NCBI GenBank assembly: GCA_022653075.1
Contig: JALCSB010000012.1
Coordinates: 1 to 64,000 of the forward strand
Direction of reading: 5' to 3'
From: Intestinimonas sp.
Lineage (GTDB): Bacteria; Bacillota; Clostridia; Oscillospirales; Oscillospiraceae
DNA length: 64,000 nucleotides
Shown here: positions 43,634-55,262 of the stretch, piece after piece
How the letters are laid out: each line of letters begins with the position of its first letter
Position numbering within the stretch: the first letter of the stretch is position 1
Translations under genes and position numbers: made by a program
The notes under the pieces: generated by a model
What the model was told of the DNA's origin: nothing
Database searches by the model: none
What the model saw: only the letters and a program-made list of their open reading frames with translations

Positions 43634-45112
43634 TCATAAATATACCATTTTAGTCGCAATGTTTTCACAGAACGCACGGTCATGCTCGACAAATAAAATG
43701 GTAGGTTTAAATTTAAGCAGCAACGCTTCAATCTGTATACGGGAGATAACATCCATATAGTTTAATGGCTCATCCCACACATACAAATGTGCCTTGTCAC
43801 AGAGGCTTTTGGCGATTAATAGTTTCTTTTTCTGACCTTCGCTGAAATCGGCCATATCCTGGTCAAACTGTTCTCTAGAAAAATCCAGCTTGCGCAAAAT
43901 TGCTTTGAATAAACTCTCATCCATCTCATGTTTTCCCACAAAGTCCGATAAATTTCCCTTTAGAAATGAGGTGTCTTGTGAAACATAGGATAGGTTCAAT
44001 CCGCTTCCAATATGAAGGTTACCGCAATATGGAATATTCTCGCGGCAGATCAGCTTCAAAACACTGGATTTGCCGCTTCCGTTTTTTCCACATAGCGCAA
44101 CCCTGTCACCTGTTTCAAGGATAAAAGATATATTTTGACACACAATGTGCGCACCGTAAAAAATGGAAACATTATTCAGAGAGACAAGTGGACTTGCATG
44201 ATAAGGCCGTTGATCTATTTTTAGAGGTTCTGCACTCTCGACATTTTTTAAAAGCTGTGATTTTTCTGCTATAACAGACTGCTGCCGAACCTCCAGCACC
44301 TTCGAGCGCTTCATGGTTTTTGCGGCCTTATGTCCAAGATACCCCCTGTCTGGGCGTAATCCGGAATTCCGGGTTCCATATTTGGCCTTTTCCGCTTTAT
44401 TTGACCAGGCCGCCTTTTCTTCTGCTGCTTTTTTGAGCCGCTTAATTTCCTTTTTCAGACTTTCATTTTTCGCGAACTCCAAGCTGTCCTGACATTCCTT
44501 GCTGGAAAGCCACGATGAAAAATGACCTTGTACCACCTCAATATTCGTTTTATTAATTGATAAAATATGGTCAACACACCCGTCTAAAAAGGATCTGTCA
44601 TGGGAAATTAGGATAAATCCTTTTTTACGATTCAAATATTGGGATACGAGTTTTCTGCCGTGTGCGTCAAGATGATTGGTGGGTTCATCCATCAGTAAAA
44701 AATGATTTTCCTTCAAGAATAGCGCAGCCAGCAATACTTTCGTCTGTTCACCCTTTGAGAGCGTTTTAAACGGGCGGTGCAGCACGGATTCCTCAACTTC
44801 CAAAAGGGATAATTCGCGCGAAAGCTCCCATTGAACATAATCCGGATATACTTCCGCAATCACATCTTGGGTATCAGCGGATGCATCCCTGACGGCAAAC
44901 GGGAAATAGTCAAAAGTTACGGAGTGTGTGATCTTTCCCTGATAGGGATATTTGCCAAGCAGAAGGTGTAAAAAAGTGGTTTTTCCTCTGCCGTTTCTGC
45001 CTATAAACCCCAGCTTCCAGTCTGTATCAATCTGGAAGCTGACATTTTCAAAAATATTATGATAGCTACCGTCGTAGCCAAAGGTCAGATTGGTAATTTT
45101 TATTTGTGACAT
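43634..45112 (-). CDS. ABC-F ribosome protection protein, Lsa type
   Basis: 492 residues, the length of Lsa proteins. Two ATPase domains are joined by a linker. Walker A motifs are GRNGRGKTTFL and GKNGSGKSSVL, signatures LSKGEQTK and FSEGQKKK, Walker B LLMDEPTNHLD and YVWDEPLNYMD. There is no membrane domain. Lsa-type proteins push lincosamides, streptogramin A and pleuromutilins off the ribosome. The AT-rich, AAA-biased coding differs from the GC-rich neighbours, so horizontal acquisition is likely. The long leader suggests induction by attenuation. Confidence 0.88.
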   Translation of the reverse strand: MSQIKITNLTFGYDGSYHNIFENVSFQIDTDWKLGFIGRNGRGKTTFLHLLLGKYPYQGKITHSVTFDYFPFAVRDASADTQDVIAEVYPDYVQWELSRELSLLEVEESVLHRPFKTLSKGEQTKVLLAALFLKENHFLLMDEPTNHLDAHGRKLVSQYLNRKKGFILISHDRSFLDGCVDHILSINKTNIEVVQGHFSSWLSSKECQDSLEFAKNESLKKEIKRLKKAAEEKAAWSNKAEKAKYGTRNSGLRPDRGYLGHKAAKTMKRSKVLEVRQQSVIAEKSQLLKNVESAEPLKIDQRPYHASPLVSLNNVSIFYGAHIVCQNISFILETGDRVALCGKNGSGKSSVLKLICRENIPYCGNLHIGSGLNLSYVSQDTSFLKGNLSDFVGKHEMDESLFKAILRKLDFSREQFDQDMADFSEGQKKKLLIAKSLCDKAHLYVWDEPLNYMDVISRIQIEALLLKFKPTILFVEHDRAFCENIATKMVYL

Positions 45113-45133
45113 TGTGTCGTCCCCCTAGAAAAT

Positions 45134-45167
45134 ATTGGTTGCAGGAAAGTTCATCCCTGCAACCAAT
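45134..45167 (-). terminator. Leader attenuator of the ABC-F gene
   Basis: ATTGGTTGCAGG and CCTGCAACCAAT form a perfect 12-bp stem with a 10-nt loop; on the minus strand ATTTTC follows. It lies about 20 bp before the start codon, so transcription would normally stop here unless an alternative fold forms. Confidence 0.75.
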
Positions 45168-45294
45168 AAAAGAAGACAAAGCAATGCCAAAAGCATAACA
45201 ATGCATCAGTTAAAAAGAATATGAGCTTTCTTGCATACTGGCACAATGAAACAGGCGCGTTACGCCACACAGAGATCTCATTATGCCTAAATTG

Positions 45295-45315
45295 TCAGCA
45301 AGAAATCGTGCTCAC
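45295..45315 (-). CDS. Candidate regulatory leader peptide (6 codons)
   Basis: GTG-AGC-ACG-ATT-TCT-TGC-TGA, giving MSTISC, preceded by TTGGAG 8 nt upstream. It lies just after the predicted transcription start and about 130 nt before the attenuator hairpin. Antibiotic-stalled ribosomes on such short leaders control many resistance genes. That it acts so here is inferred. Confidence 0.5.
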   Translation of the reverse strand: MSTISC

Positions 45316-45341
45316 TTTTTCAACTCCAATCTTATTTTCTT

Positions 45342-45371
45342 ATTATATCACATTGTCATTGTAAAACACAA
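45342..45371 (-). promoter_or_regulatory. Promoter of the ABC-F gene
   Basis: On the minus strand TTGTGT (45371-45366), an 18-bp spacer and TATAAT (45347-45342). The leader from the start site to the gene is about 220 nt. Confidence 0.65.
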
Positions 45372-45472
45372 CAATAGATTTTACAAATGATCGGAACGGG
45401 CAAGGAATAAAAGAGCTCAAACCGGAAGGCGCGTGTTCCAAAACAAGGCCCGCTTCCGGACAGACCCTCTTG

Positions 45473-46360
45473 CTAAGCCTGACGCAGCAGTTTCTCCAGC
45501 TCTTTGGCGGCTATGCTCAGAGGCCGGCCGGTATCCTTTACGAGGCAAATGTTCCGCTCCGGGATCGGCTCTTCCAGACGAATCTGAAAGACTTCTTTGC
45601 GCTCTAATGCTTCTGTGGCGAGATCTTTGGGAATGAATCCGATTCCCAGTCCGCTTTTGACCATTGGCAATACCTGGTCGGTGGTGGCGGCCTCCATATC
45701 AGGGTGCAGTGTAAGTCCATGCTCCAGAAAAAGGCGGTCATAGAATTCAAAGGTTTTGGTGTCCGCCGCGAGGCATACCAGCGGATATTCCTGCAGGTCT
45801 TTGAGCCGCAGAGCCTTTCCGGCCAAAAAAGAGAAATCCGGACCTCCAACCAGGATCTCTAGAAAGGGCTTTAGCGCGATTTCACGCAGAGGTTTTCTGA
45901 CGCCTGTCGGCGTGGTGACCACGGCCAGGTCCAGCAGGCCGTTTTTCAAGGCCAAAACCGCTTGCGGCGTGGAATAATTAGAAAGCCGAATACGAAAGCC
46001 CGGATGGGTCTGATGTAATTTGCGCAGCTTGGACAGCAGGATTCCATGAAGCGCCGTCTCATTGGCGCCGATGGAAACGGCGCCACTCAGCAGGCTTTTG
46101 TCGTTGGCGAGCTCCGCCTCTCCGGCCTCCAGCTGCGCAAAGGCTGTTGCCACGTGGGCAAACAATTTTTTCCCCTCGGGCGTCAGCGTGACGCCCCGGT
46201 TAGAGCGGACAAACAGGCGGCAGCCCAGCTCCTGCTCCAGGTTATTCATCGATCGCGTAATATTGGGCTGATTGCTCAACATAATCTTAGCGGCCCGGGT
46301 AAAGCTCCTGCATTTGGCGACAAAGTAAAAAATTCGGTAATAGTCATAATTAAAGGGCAT
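45473..46360 (-). CDS. LysR-family transcriptional regulator
   Basis: 295 residues from the ATG behind AAGGTGAATACG. The N-terminal helix-turn-helix is typical (YYRIFYFVAKCRSFTRAAKIM and QPNITRSMNNLEQELGCRLF). The rest is a LysR ligand-binding domain. It is divergent from the ATP synthase operon, and an inverted repeat lies between the two. It may regulate itself, the ATP synthase promoter, or distant genes. No ligand is evident. Confidence 0.92.
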   Translation of the reverse strand: MPFNYDYYRIFYFVAKCRSFTRAAKIMLSNQPNITRSMNNLEQELGCRLFVRSNRGVTLTPEGKKLFAHVATAFAQLEAGEAELANDKSLLSGAVSIGANETALHGILLSKLRKLHQTHPGFRIRLSNYSTPQAVLALKNGLLDLAVVTTPTGVRKPLREIALKPFLEILVGGPDFSFLAGKALRLKDLQEYPLVCLAADTKTFEFYDRLFLEHGLTLHPDMEAATTDQVLPMVKSGLGIGFIPKDLATEALERKEVFQIRLEEPIPERNICLVKDTGRPLSIAAKELEKLLRQA

Positions 46361-46384
46361 CGTATTCACCTTGCATTGCATGTA

Positions 46385-46411
46385 CTTGCCATGTCAATTT
46401 AATATGGCAAG
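46385..46411. promoter_or_regulatory. LysR-type operator candidate
   Basis: CTTGCCAT and ATGGCAAG are perfect 8-bp arms with an 11-bp A/T-rich spacer, as in LysR sites. It lies 24 bp upstream of the lysR start and 16 bp before the -35 box of the divergent promoter. Confidence 0.6.
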
Positions 46412-46427
46412 CATCTCAAATATACAT

Positions 46428-46456
46428 TTTACATTTTCCGTTTAAGCCATTATAAT
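46428..46456 (+). promoter_or_regulatory. Promoter of the ATP synthase operon
   Basis: TTTACA (46428-46433), a 17-bp spacer and TATAAT (46451-46456). Predicted start near 46463. Confidence 0.75.
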
Positions 46457-46734
46457 CTGTAAGCACAGCAAAGGCAATACCTTTCATTGAGTGAAACGGA
46501 GCTGGACGGCGCGGTAGTCCCGGGCTGTCTATGTGGAATTTTCCGTGCGCTCAGAAAGGGCGAAGCAGCCGAATATCCCAGTCTGATTCCAGTTTGAGTT
46601 CTGCCAAAACGGTAATTAACCTGAAGCACTGTATTCCTTTCCCTCCTTATGCCACCGCAGATTCCGATGTGCAATGCCATATCAGGGACGGTGTCTTTCC
46701 GCAGACCCTAGCGGAATATCTGTATTGTGATATT

Positions 46735-46777
46735 CGCCGCTTGCCGGATTTTACCCGGCAGGCGGCGAGACTTTTTC
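46735..46777 (+). terminator. Hairpin with T-run in the ATP synthase leader
   Basis: CGCCGCTTGCCGG pairs with CCGGCAGGCGGCG (one mismatch) around a 7-nt loop; CTTTTTC follows 4 nt later. It is about 270 nt into the leader and 90 bp before atpB. It could attenuate the operon. Confidence 0.5.
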
Positions 46778-46869
46778 TCCCTCCGCGGGTATCGCTGCCT
46801 GGGCCCGGGATTGCCGCCGGCCGGGGGAGAAACGTCTTTGCCTGGTCCATTTCAGGAGGTGATGATTTT

Positions 46870-47565
46870 TTGTCTGATATTCAAACCATTATGACATCAA
46901 AACTCCAGAACGAGGTTGCATTTACCATTCCCGCGCTGGGAGGGATTCCTGTGGCGGAGTCGGTTCTGGTGAGTTGGATTTTGATGGCGCTCATTATGGC
47001 CGCGGTGTTTCTGACCACGCGGAAGCTGAAGCCCGATCATCCAGGGAGGGTTCAGGCCGCCGTGGAAGCGGCGGTAGGCTTTTTGAACCGCTTCAGCCGG
47101 GAGAATATCGGCGTGCACTGGCGGTCCTTTGCCCCCTGGTTGGGCACGGTGGCCGTCTATATCGCCTGCGCCAATTTGAGCGGCATTCTTGGACTCGTCC
47201 CACCGACCAAGGACCTAAGCGTCACCGCGGCCCTGGCCCTTACCAGTGTTTTTCTTATCTATGGAAGTTCGTTCCGCTTTTTGGGACTTCGGGGCGGACT
47301 ACATAAATTTGCGGAGCCCATGCCCCTGCTGCTGCCCATTAACGTAATGGAGATTGCCATCCGACCGCTGTCGCTGTGCATGCGGCTATTCGGCAATGTG
47401 TTGGGGGCGTTTGTAATTATGGAGCTTATTAAAGCCCTGGTGCCCGTAGTGGTGCCTGTAGCGTTCAGCCTCTATTTTGATATTTTTGACGGCATAATCC
47501 AGACCATTGTTTTTGTTTTCCTCACCGCTCTCTTTACTGGAGAGGCGCTGGAAGGAGCGACATAA
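46870..47565 (+). CDS. atpB: ATP synthase Fo subunit a
   Basis: 231 residues from TTG 46870, 9 nt after AGGAGGT; the track ORF starting at 46531 is too long. It has five or six membrane helices and the subunit a signature IRPLSLCMRLFGNVLGAFVIMELI with the essential Arg in MRLFGN. It forms the proton half-channels next to the c ring. Confidence 0.92.
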   Translation: MSDIQTIMTSKLQNEVAFTIPALGGIPVAESVLVSWILMALIMAAVFLTTRKLKPDHPGRVQAAVEAAVGFLNRFSRENIGVHWRSFAPWLGTVAVYIACANLSGILGLVPPTKDLSVTAALALTSVFLIYGSSFRFLGLRGGLHKFAEPMPLLLPINVMEIAIRPLSLCMRLFGNVLGAFVIMELIKALVPVVVPVAFSLYFDIFDGIIQTIVFVFLTALFTGEALEGAT

Positions 47566-47617
47566 CACCATATCCATATAATAGTTTAATCGTATGATTT
47601 CTGAGGAGGAATTTACT

Positions 47618-47833
47618 ATGTATCTTGCAATCGGAGCAGGCATCGCAGTTCTTACCGGCGTGGGCGCCGGTGTTGGGATTGGTATCGCCACGGGCAGAGC
47701 CACCGAGGCCATTGCCCGCCAGCCGGAAGCCGCCAGCGATATCCGCAGCAACCTGCTGCTGGGCAGCGCGCTTGCCGAGGCCACGGCAATTTACGGCTTT
47801 GTCATCGGTCTGGCCGTTATCATTCTGAAATAA
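47618..47833 (+). CDS. atpE: ATP synthase Fo subunit c
   Basis: 71 residues from the ATG after GAGGAGG. Two membrane helices around the RQPEA loop. The ion-binding carboxylate is E54 in LAEATAIYG. The residues that mark Na+-binding c rings (Q in GVGQG, S in ESTGIY) are replaced by I and A here. That favours proton coupling. Confidence 0.95.
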   Translation: MYLAIGAGIAVLTGVGAGVGIGIATGRATEAIARQPEAASDIRSNLLLGSALAEATAIYGFVIGLAVIILK

Positions 47834-47847
47834 AGGGGACGATTCGT

Positions 47848-48336
47848 GTGCTCGACTTTAACCCTTATACCGTTTTGTTTACGATTGTGAATCTTCTGGT
47901 GCTTTGGCTGTTTCTCAGGCACTTTCTGTTTGGCAAAGTAACGGCGATTCTGGATCGGCGGGCACGGTCGATTCAAAGCGATTTAGAGGATGCCGCGCGG
48001 GAAAAGGAACAGGCCGGGAAGCTGCATCAGCAGTATAGCGAACAGCTTGGCCAGGCCCGGCAGGAGAGCGCGAAGCTGTTGGCCCAAGCGAAAGTGCAGG
48101 CGCAGAAAGAGTATCAATCTGTCCTGGACCGTGCCCAGACCGATGCCGGCCAGTTGATGGAGACGACCCGGAAACAGCTGGACGCCGAGCGGGAGCAAAT
48201 GCTCCGGGGTGCCAGGAACGAGGTGGCCCAGCTGGCGCTTCTCGCCGCTGCAAAGGTGGCCCAGAAGGAATTGGATGATCCGGGCGACCTGGCGCTGGTG
48301 GATTCCTTTTTGCGCCAGGCGGGTGACCCGTCATGA
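47848..48336 (+). CDS. atpF: ATP synthase Fo subunit b
   Basis: 162 residues from GTG 47848. One N-terminal membrane helix (TIVNLLVLWLFLRHFLF), then a long charged coiled coil, as in the peripheral stalk. Its end overlaps atpH. Confidence 0.93.
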   Translation: MLDFNPYTVLFTIVNLLVLWLFLRHFLFGKVTAILDRRARSIQSDLEDAAREKEQAGKLHQQYSEQLGQARQESAKLLAQAKVQAQKEYQSVLDRAQTDAGQLMETTRKQLDAEREQMLRGARNEVAQLALLAAAKVAQKELDDPGDLALVDSFLRQAGDPS

Positions 48337-48857
48337 ACGAAACCGCACGCCGCTATGCGGAGGCATGCTTTGGTCTTCCCGTTAATCCGGGGCGTTTTTC
48401 AGATACCGCGCGGTTCATTCTGGACCGTGCTCCTCTTTGGAAGGCCCTGCAGGATCCATCCGTCGACTGGAGGGAGAAAGAGCGGGTCCTGGACCGTCTG
48501 CCCTTTTTTGACGGCGCGCCTCAGCTTTTGAACTTTTATAAGCTGCTGGCCCGAAAGGGTCGCATGGAGCTTCTGCCGAAAATTGCGGATGCTTTTCGCG
48601 GCCTGGATCTCGAGGCACGGAACACCGCGGTATGTGAAATGCGGTGTGTCCACGTGCCGGATCAGGCGCGGCAGGAGAAGCTCAAGGAAATTTTGTGCCG
48701 TCTGCACCATCGGGATGCGGTTCGGCTGAATTTTATTATAGACCCGGATCTGCTGGGGGGATTTATCCTGAAAATCGACGGCGTAACCTATGACCGCAGT
48801 GTACGCGGCCGGCTCCGCGGCATGGCCCGGCAGCTGCAAGAGAGGCGAATGATATGA
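48333..48857 (+). CDS. atpH: ATP synthase F1 subunit delta
   Basis: 174 residues. Weakly conserved family, but the delta features are present: an N-terminal ARRYAEACF, and near the C-terminus [25 protein letters not shown]. It joins the b stalk to the alpha/beta head. It overlaps both neighbours by 4 nt (ATGA). Confidence 0.92.
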   Translation: MNETARRYAEACFGLPVNPGRFSDTARFILDRAPLWKALQDPSVDWREKERVLDRLPFFDGAPQLLNFYKLLARKGRMELLPKIADAFRGLDLEARNTAVCEMRCVHVPDQARQEKLKEILCRLHHRDAVRLNFIIDPDLLGGFILKIDGVTYDRSVRGRLRGMARQLQERRMI

Positions 48858-50386
48858 AAAAGGCATCCGATGAGATCGTCTCCATTCTGCGGGAAGAGAT
48901 CTCAAATTATATGGACAAGACCCAGCGGAGCGAAACCGGAACCGTCTTAGACGTAGGTGACGGCATCGTTACGGTCTATGGCCTGCAGAATGCGGAATAC
49001 GGCGAGCTGGTGGAATTTGATACCGGAGTCCGCGGTATGGTGATGAATCTGGAACGGGACAGCGTCGGCTGCGTACTCCTGGGCGGAGAAGAGGGCCTGG
49101 GTGAGGGTTCCTCGGTTCAAAGAACCGGCCGCCTCGCCGACGTACCTGTGGGTGACGCTTTGCTGGGCCGTGTGGTGGATGCCCTGGGTGTTCCCATTGA
49201 CGGAAAAGGGCCCGCCTCGACCACCGAGACCCGGCCCATTGAACATGAGGCCAGCGGGGTGGTGACCCGGGAACCGGTCAACGTACCCCTTCAGACCGGC
49301 ATTTTGGCCATCGACGCCATGGTGCCCATCGGGCGGGGCCAGCGGGAACTGATTATTGGCGACCGCCAGACCGGAAAAACCGCCATTGCTGTGGACACCA
49401 TTCTTAACCAGAAAGGGCAGGATGTGATTTGCATCTATGTGGCGATCGGGCAGAAGGCGTCCAGCGTGGCCCGGGTACGGGATACGCTGGGAAAATACGG
49501 GGCCTTGGACTACTCCATCATTGTATCGGCCACAGCCAGCGATCCGGCGCCCCTGCAGTATATTGCCCCCTACGCCGGCGCGGCTATGGGGGAGTACTTC
49601 ATGGAGCATGGAAAAGATGTCCTCATTGTCTACGATGATCTGTCCAAGCACGCGGTGGCGTACCGGACCCTGTCTCTGCTTTTAAAGCGGTCCCCCGGCC
49701 GTGAGGCCTACCCCGGCGATGTGTTCTATCTTCACTCTAGGCTTCTGGAGCGGGCCTGCCGGCTTACCAAGGAGTACGGCGGCGGTTCCATGACCGCCTT
49801 ACCCATTATTGAGACGCAGGCGGGCGATGTGTCGGCCTATATCCCGACGAATGTGATTTCTATTACCGACGGCCAGATCTATCTGGAGACCGGCCTTTTC
49901 TTCTCCGGCCAACGGCCTGCCGTCAACGTGGGCCTTTCGGTTTCCCGTGTAGGCGGCGCCGCCCAGACCAGGGCCATCAAGAAAACCGCCGGTACACTGC
50001 GAATTGACCTGGCCCGGTTTCGGGAGCTGGAGGTGTTCAATCAGTTTGCCTCCGATCTCGATAAAGCCACGCAGCGCGCTCTGGACCATGGTAAACGGAT
50101 GATGGAGCTGCTCAAGCAGCCGCTCTATCATCCCCTGCCAGTCTCCCGGCAGGCTGTTATTCTCTATGTGGCGACCAACGGGCTGGTGGACGATGTGCCG
50201 TTGGAACAGACTTCGGAATTTGTCCATGGCTTTGTGGATGACCTGGAGTCCCTTCATGCCGACGTGATGGGTGAAATCCAGTCCACCGGATCGATTTCCA
50301 CCGGGGCGGCGGAGAGCATCCGCGCGGAATTGAACGCCTATAAGCGCCAGGCGGGCCGGATGCCGGCGACAGAGGAAGGGCGGTGA
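48854..50386 (+). CDS. atpA: ATP synthase F1 subunit alpha
   Basis: 510 residues. Nucleotide-binding motif [11 protein letters not shown], the [16 protein letters not shown] segment and [16 protein letters not shown] late in the protein identify alpha. It forms the noncatalytic sites of the head. Confidence 0.97.
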   Translation: MKKASDEIVSILREEISNYMDKTQRSETGTVLDVGDGIVTVYGLQNAEYGELVEFDTGVRGMVMNLERDSVGCVLLGGEEGLGEGSSVQRTGRLADVPVGDALLGRVVDALGVPIDGKGPASTTETRPIEHEASGVVTREPVNVPLQTGILAIDAMVPIGRGQRELIIGDRQTGKTAIAVDTILNQKGQDVICIYVAIGQKASSVARVRDTLGKYGALDYSIIVSATASDPAPLQYIAPYAGAAMGEYFMEHGKDVLIVYDDLSKHAVAYRTLSLLLKRSPGREAYPGDVFYLHSRLLERACRLTKEYGGGSMTALPIIETQAGDVSAYIPTNVISITDGQIYLETGLFFSGQRPAVNVGLSVSRVGGAAQTRAIKKTAGTLRIDLARFRELEVFNQFASDLDKATQRALDHGKRMMELLKQPLYHPLPVSRQAVILYVATNGLVDDVPLEQTSEFVHGFVDDLESLHADVMGEIQSTGSISTGAAESIRAELNAYKRQAGRMPATEEGR

Positions 50387-50392
50387 CGCCCG

Positions 50393-52713
<2,321 letters not shown>

Positions 52714-52762
52714 GCGTCCGCGCTTCCGCTGCCCGTTTCCCTTAAGAAAGGATGATTTTCCT

Positions 52763-53167
52763 ATGGAGGATACCTTTTACCTGGAGATCATTACCGTTGC
52801 CCGGCAGTTCTACATTGGCCCGGCCGAAGCGGTTATTTTGCCCATCCAGGATGGCCGGTACGGAGTACTGCCCCGCCATGAGACTACCGTGGCCGCCATT
52901 GTGCCGGGAGAGCTAAAATATAAAATTGACGGACAGTGGCGGCTGGCGGCGGTGTCCGGCGGCTTTGCCGAGATTACGCCGGATTATGTCGTTGTACTTA
53001 TTTCGTCGGCCGAGCACCCGGAGGAGATCGACATTAAGCGGGCCGAGGCCGCCCGGCAGCGGGCGGAGGAGCGCCTGCGCCATAAACAGAGCGTGATGGA
53101 GTACTATCATTCCAAGGCCGCCCTGGCCCGGGCGATGGCCCGGCTTAAGACCCGGGGAAGAAAGTAG
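52763..53167 (+). CDS. atpC: ATP synthase F1 subunit epsilon
   Basis: 134 residues. The N-terminal beta-barrel carries the GRYGVLPRHETTVAAIVPGELKY segment; the C-terminal two helices are charged. Last gene of the operon, which is complete in the usual order a-c-b-delta-alpha-gamma-beta-epsilon. Confidence 0.93.
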   Translation: MEDTFYLEIITVARQFYIGPAEAVILPIQDGRYGVLPRHETTVAAIVPGELKYKIDGQWRLAAVSGGFAEITPDYVVVLISSAEHPEEIDIKRAEAARQRAEERLRHKQSVMEYYHSKAALARAMARLKTRGRK

Positions 53168-53189
53168 CCGATACGAATGGTTTCAAAAG

Positions 53190-53234
53190 AAAAGTACCGG
53201 TCAGCCACTATAAGGCTGACCGGTACTTTTATAG
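53190..53234 (+). terminator. Terminator after the ATP synthase operon
   Basis: AAAAGTACCGGTCAGCC and GGCTGACCGGTACTTTT form a perfect 17-bp stem. It also suits the converging gene on the minus strand. Confidence 0.92.
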
Positions 53235-53257
53235 TATAGTGTTATAAAAAATATCAT

Positions 53258-53944
53258 TCATATCGTGCGGCTGCGGCATAGTCGTTCAGGATTGATTACG
53301 CAGCCGCCGTATGGGATTAAAAACCCCCGGATACCGCTTGCGTAGGGGGCGATATCATATTGCTGATAGTAAACCACAATTCCCCCTGGCATGCAGTAAA
53401 AATGGTCCTTATCAAATGCTTCTGCAATCAGTTCCTCATAATTTTCAAAATAGAGCTCCGGGTTGTTCTGAATTTGAGCCTCAATCTTTGTCAAAAGATA
53501 AGTTTTATAGTTGGGTGGACAGTGCACCAACTGCTTTAGCTTATATGAGCCACAGGTTTGCAGGTTCCAGGTCTGTGAAGTTCTGATGGTGTTGCCGTGC
53601 GCCCCGCCGGTGTATTCGTACCGGTCGAAATAGACGCTGAGGACACAGGCGCGCTGGTCGGTCACTTCGTATACTTGCATGGCCTCAAAGGTCCGGACCG
53701 GAAAATGATGCTCCATCGCTGCATGGTACTGTTCTACCGCCATGCTGAACAGCGCGGTTTCGCAATACTGCTGAAATTCAAGCGCTCTGCTTTTATAGTA
53801 CCTGTTCAGTTTAAGCAGACATGCCTGGAAACGGGAGGCGCTGAATTCAGGATACTCAATTTTATAGGTTAACAGGGTTTCTCCGTTATGTGTTAAATCA
53901 TGGTGGATCACATTCTTTTTAACGGAGACAGGGGAAAGTTCCAT
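53258..53944 (-). CDS. DUF4163/DUF3298 (RsiV/PdaC-like) domain protein
   Basis: 228 residues from MELSPV. The layout, with a central YFDRYEYTGGAHGNT motif and a C-terminal LIAEAFDKDHFYCMPGGIVVYYQQYDIAPYASG, matches the DUF3298 fold of RsiV and PdaC. There is no signal peptide or membrane helix in the chosen reading, unlike RsiV, and no sigma factor gene is adjacent. Function unknown. Confidence 0.75.
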   Translation of the reverse strand: MELSPVSVKKNVIHHDLTHNGETLLTYKIEYPEFSASRFQACLLKLNRYYKSRALEFQQYCETALFSMAVEQYHAAMEHHFPVRTFEAMQVYEVTDQRACVLSVYFDRYEYTGGAHGNTIRTSQTWNLQTCGSYKLKQLVHCPPNYKTYLLTKIEAQIQNNPELYFENYEELIAEAFDKDHFYCMPGGIVVYYQQYDIAPYASGIRGFLIPYGGCVINPERLCRSRTI

Positions 53945-54047
53945 GAAGGTCACCATTCTTTATTTGCGTTCTTTGAGGCGGACGTACCGCCTCCTAGTCA
54001 GCCTATGTTATGTTCTGATGCATGGTGACGAACGGGGACTCCACTGT

Positions 54048-54494
54048 TTAGTTACTGCGCTCTTCGCTGTCCAGCCAGCGGGTAAGCGCCGCACGGAATG
54101 CATGATTCTGGGCCGGGGTCCTCTTTGAGGGGCCTTTGAGCCTGCCGCCGGAAGAGCGGATTTTTTGGGCGGTGTACCGGGCGAGCAGCAGTCCCTCTAT
54201 ATTGTCTGGTGTGTATTCCATCCCGTCCTGATTCAAGACAACCGCATTTCTCGACAGACACATCGCGGCCAGCCCATAATCCTGCGTAATGACGAGGTCG
54301 CCGGGTGACACGCGGTTGACCAGCGCAAAGTCTACACTGTCCGCGCCCTTTGAAAAGGTCAGCGTGACCGCGCCGTCCCGTTCAAAGATATGGGAGGTGT
54401 CACAGAGAATCAGGCAGTTGGTATGGCGCTCTTTTGCCATCCGCACGGTGATGTCAACCACCGGGCAGCCATCGGCGTCAATCAGTATCTTCAT
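54048..54494 (-). CDS. YaiI/YqxD family protein (UPF0178, DUF188)
   Basis: 148 residues from MKILIDADGCPV, behind GGATGGGGA. The acidic IDADGCPV motif and VITQDYGLAAMCLSR with a second acidic pair suggest a PIN-like nuclease-type fold. The role of the family is unproven. Single gene. Confidence 0.85.
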   Translation of the reverse strand: MKILIDADGCPVVDITVRMAKERHTNCLILCDTSHIFERDGAVTLTFSKGADSVDFALVNRVSPGDLVITQDYGLAAMCLSRNAVVLNQDGMEYTPDNIEGLLLARYTAQKIRSSGGRLKGPSKRTPAQNHAFRAALTRWLDSEERSN

Positions 54495-54737
54495 GAAAAA
54501 TTCCCCATCCCACTTTTTTAATATTTTTCTGCTCATACTATACCGCAGTATGGCATAAAAGGAAAGGGCCGCATCTTTTACCAAGGCTACTTTACAGTGA
54601 ATATGATTTTATAGTAAAATAATTCCGGATTCGCCGAGGCTACACCAGCCGGGCGGATTAAACCGACCAATCCCAAAATGAGGCGCGTCTGATGGCGGCG
54701 TTCTCTTTTGTTATGATAAAATAAGGAGGTTTCATGA

Positions 54738-55253
54738 ATGCTTCATCTCTACTGTGGAGACGGAAAGGGAAAAACCACGGCGGCCATGGGTCTTGCGGTG
54801 CGCTCGGCCGGCAGGGGAAACCGGGTGGTAATTGCCCAGTTTCTAAAAAGCGCGGACAGCGGAGAGCGGCTGATTCTGGGCCGCCTGCCTAATGTGAGGT
54901 TGCTGGCACTTCCCGAACAGATGAAATTTGTTTTTTCCATGAGCGAGGAGGAAAAGGCGGCGGAACAGATCCGGCAGACCGATTTGTTCCGGCGGGCCAC
55001 CGCCGCCGCCCGGGAACAGGACGCCAATTTGCTGATTCTGGATGAACTCTGCTCCGGTATATCCACCGGCATGATACCGCTGGATCTCGTTACGGTTTTT
55101 CTGGACAACCGGCCCGAAAAGCTGGAAGTAGTTATCACGGGCCGGGACCCGATGCCGGAACTTCAGGACCGCGCGGATTATATTACGGAAATGAAAAAGC
55201 TGCGGCACCCCTTTGACCGGGGCATGCCGGCCCGAAAGGGTGTAGAGTGGTAA
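54738..55253 (+). CDS. cobO: Corrinoid adenosyltransferase, CobO/BtuR type
   Basis: 171 residues, behind AAGGAGG. The P-loop YCGDGKGKTTAAMG is at residues 5-18 and LLILDELCSGISTGMI carries the Walker B-like acidic pair. It adenosylates cob(I)alamin or its precursors with ATP. A lone gene, so salvage of imported corrinoid is as likely as synthesis. A chelate-type ABC transporter at 1103-4105 might import such a ligand, but nothing ties the two together. Confidence 0.93.
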   Translation: MLHLYCGDGKGKTTAAMGLAVRSAGRGNRVVIAQFLKSADSGERLILGRLPNVRLLALPEQMKFVFSMSEEEKAAEQIRQTDLFRRATAAAREQDANLLILDELCSGISTGMIPLDLVTVFLDNRPEKLEVVITGRDPMPELQDRADYITEMKKLRHPFDRGMPARKGVEW

Positions 55254-55262
55254 GCGCCCGGC

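Larger units (their letters stand above)
46361..46869. other. Long intergenic region and ATP synthase leader
   Basis: No real gene is seen in these 509 bp; the ATG-started ORF extending atpB upstream has no coding character. It holds the LysR-type repeat, a consensus promoter and a leader of about 400 nt with a strong hairpin, all listed separately. An atpI gene, common at this place, is absent. Confidence 0.7.

Noticed and set aside
46531-46869. N-terminal extension of the atpB ORF
   Set aside because: It lacks coding character and membrane features. A TTG start behind AGGAGGT at 46870 gives the usual length of subunit a.
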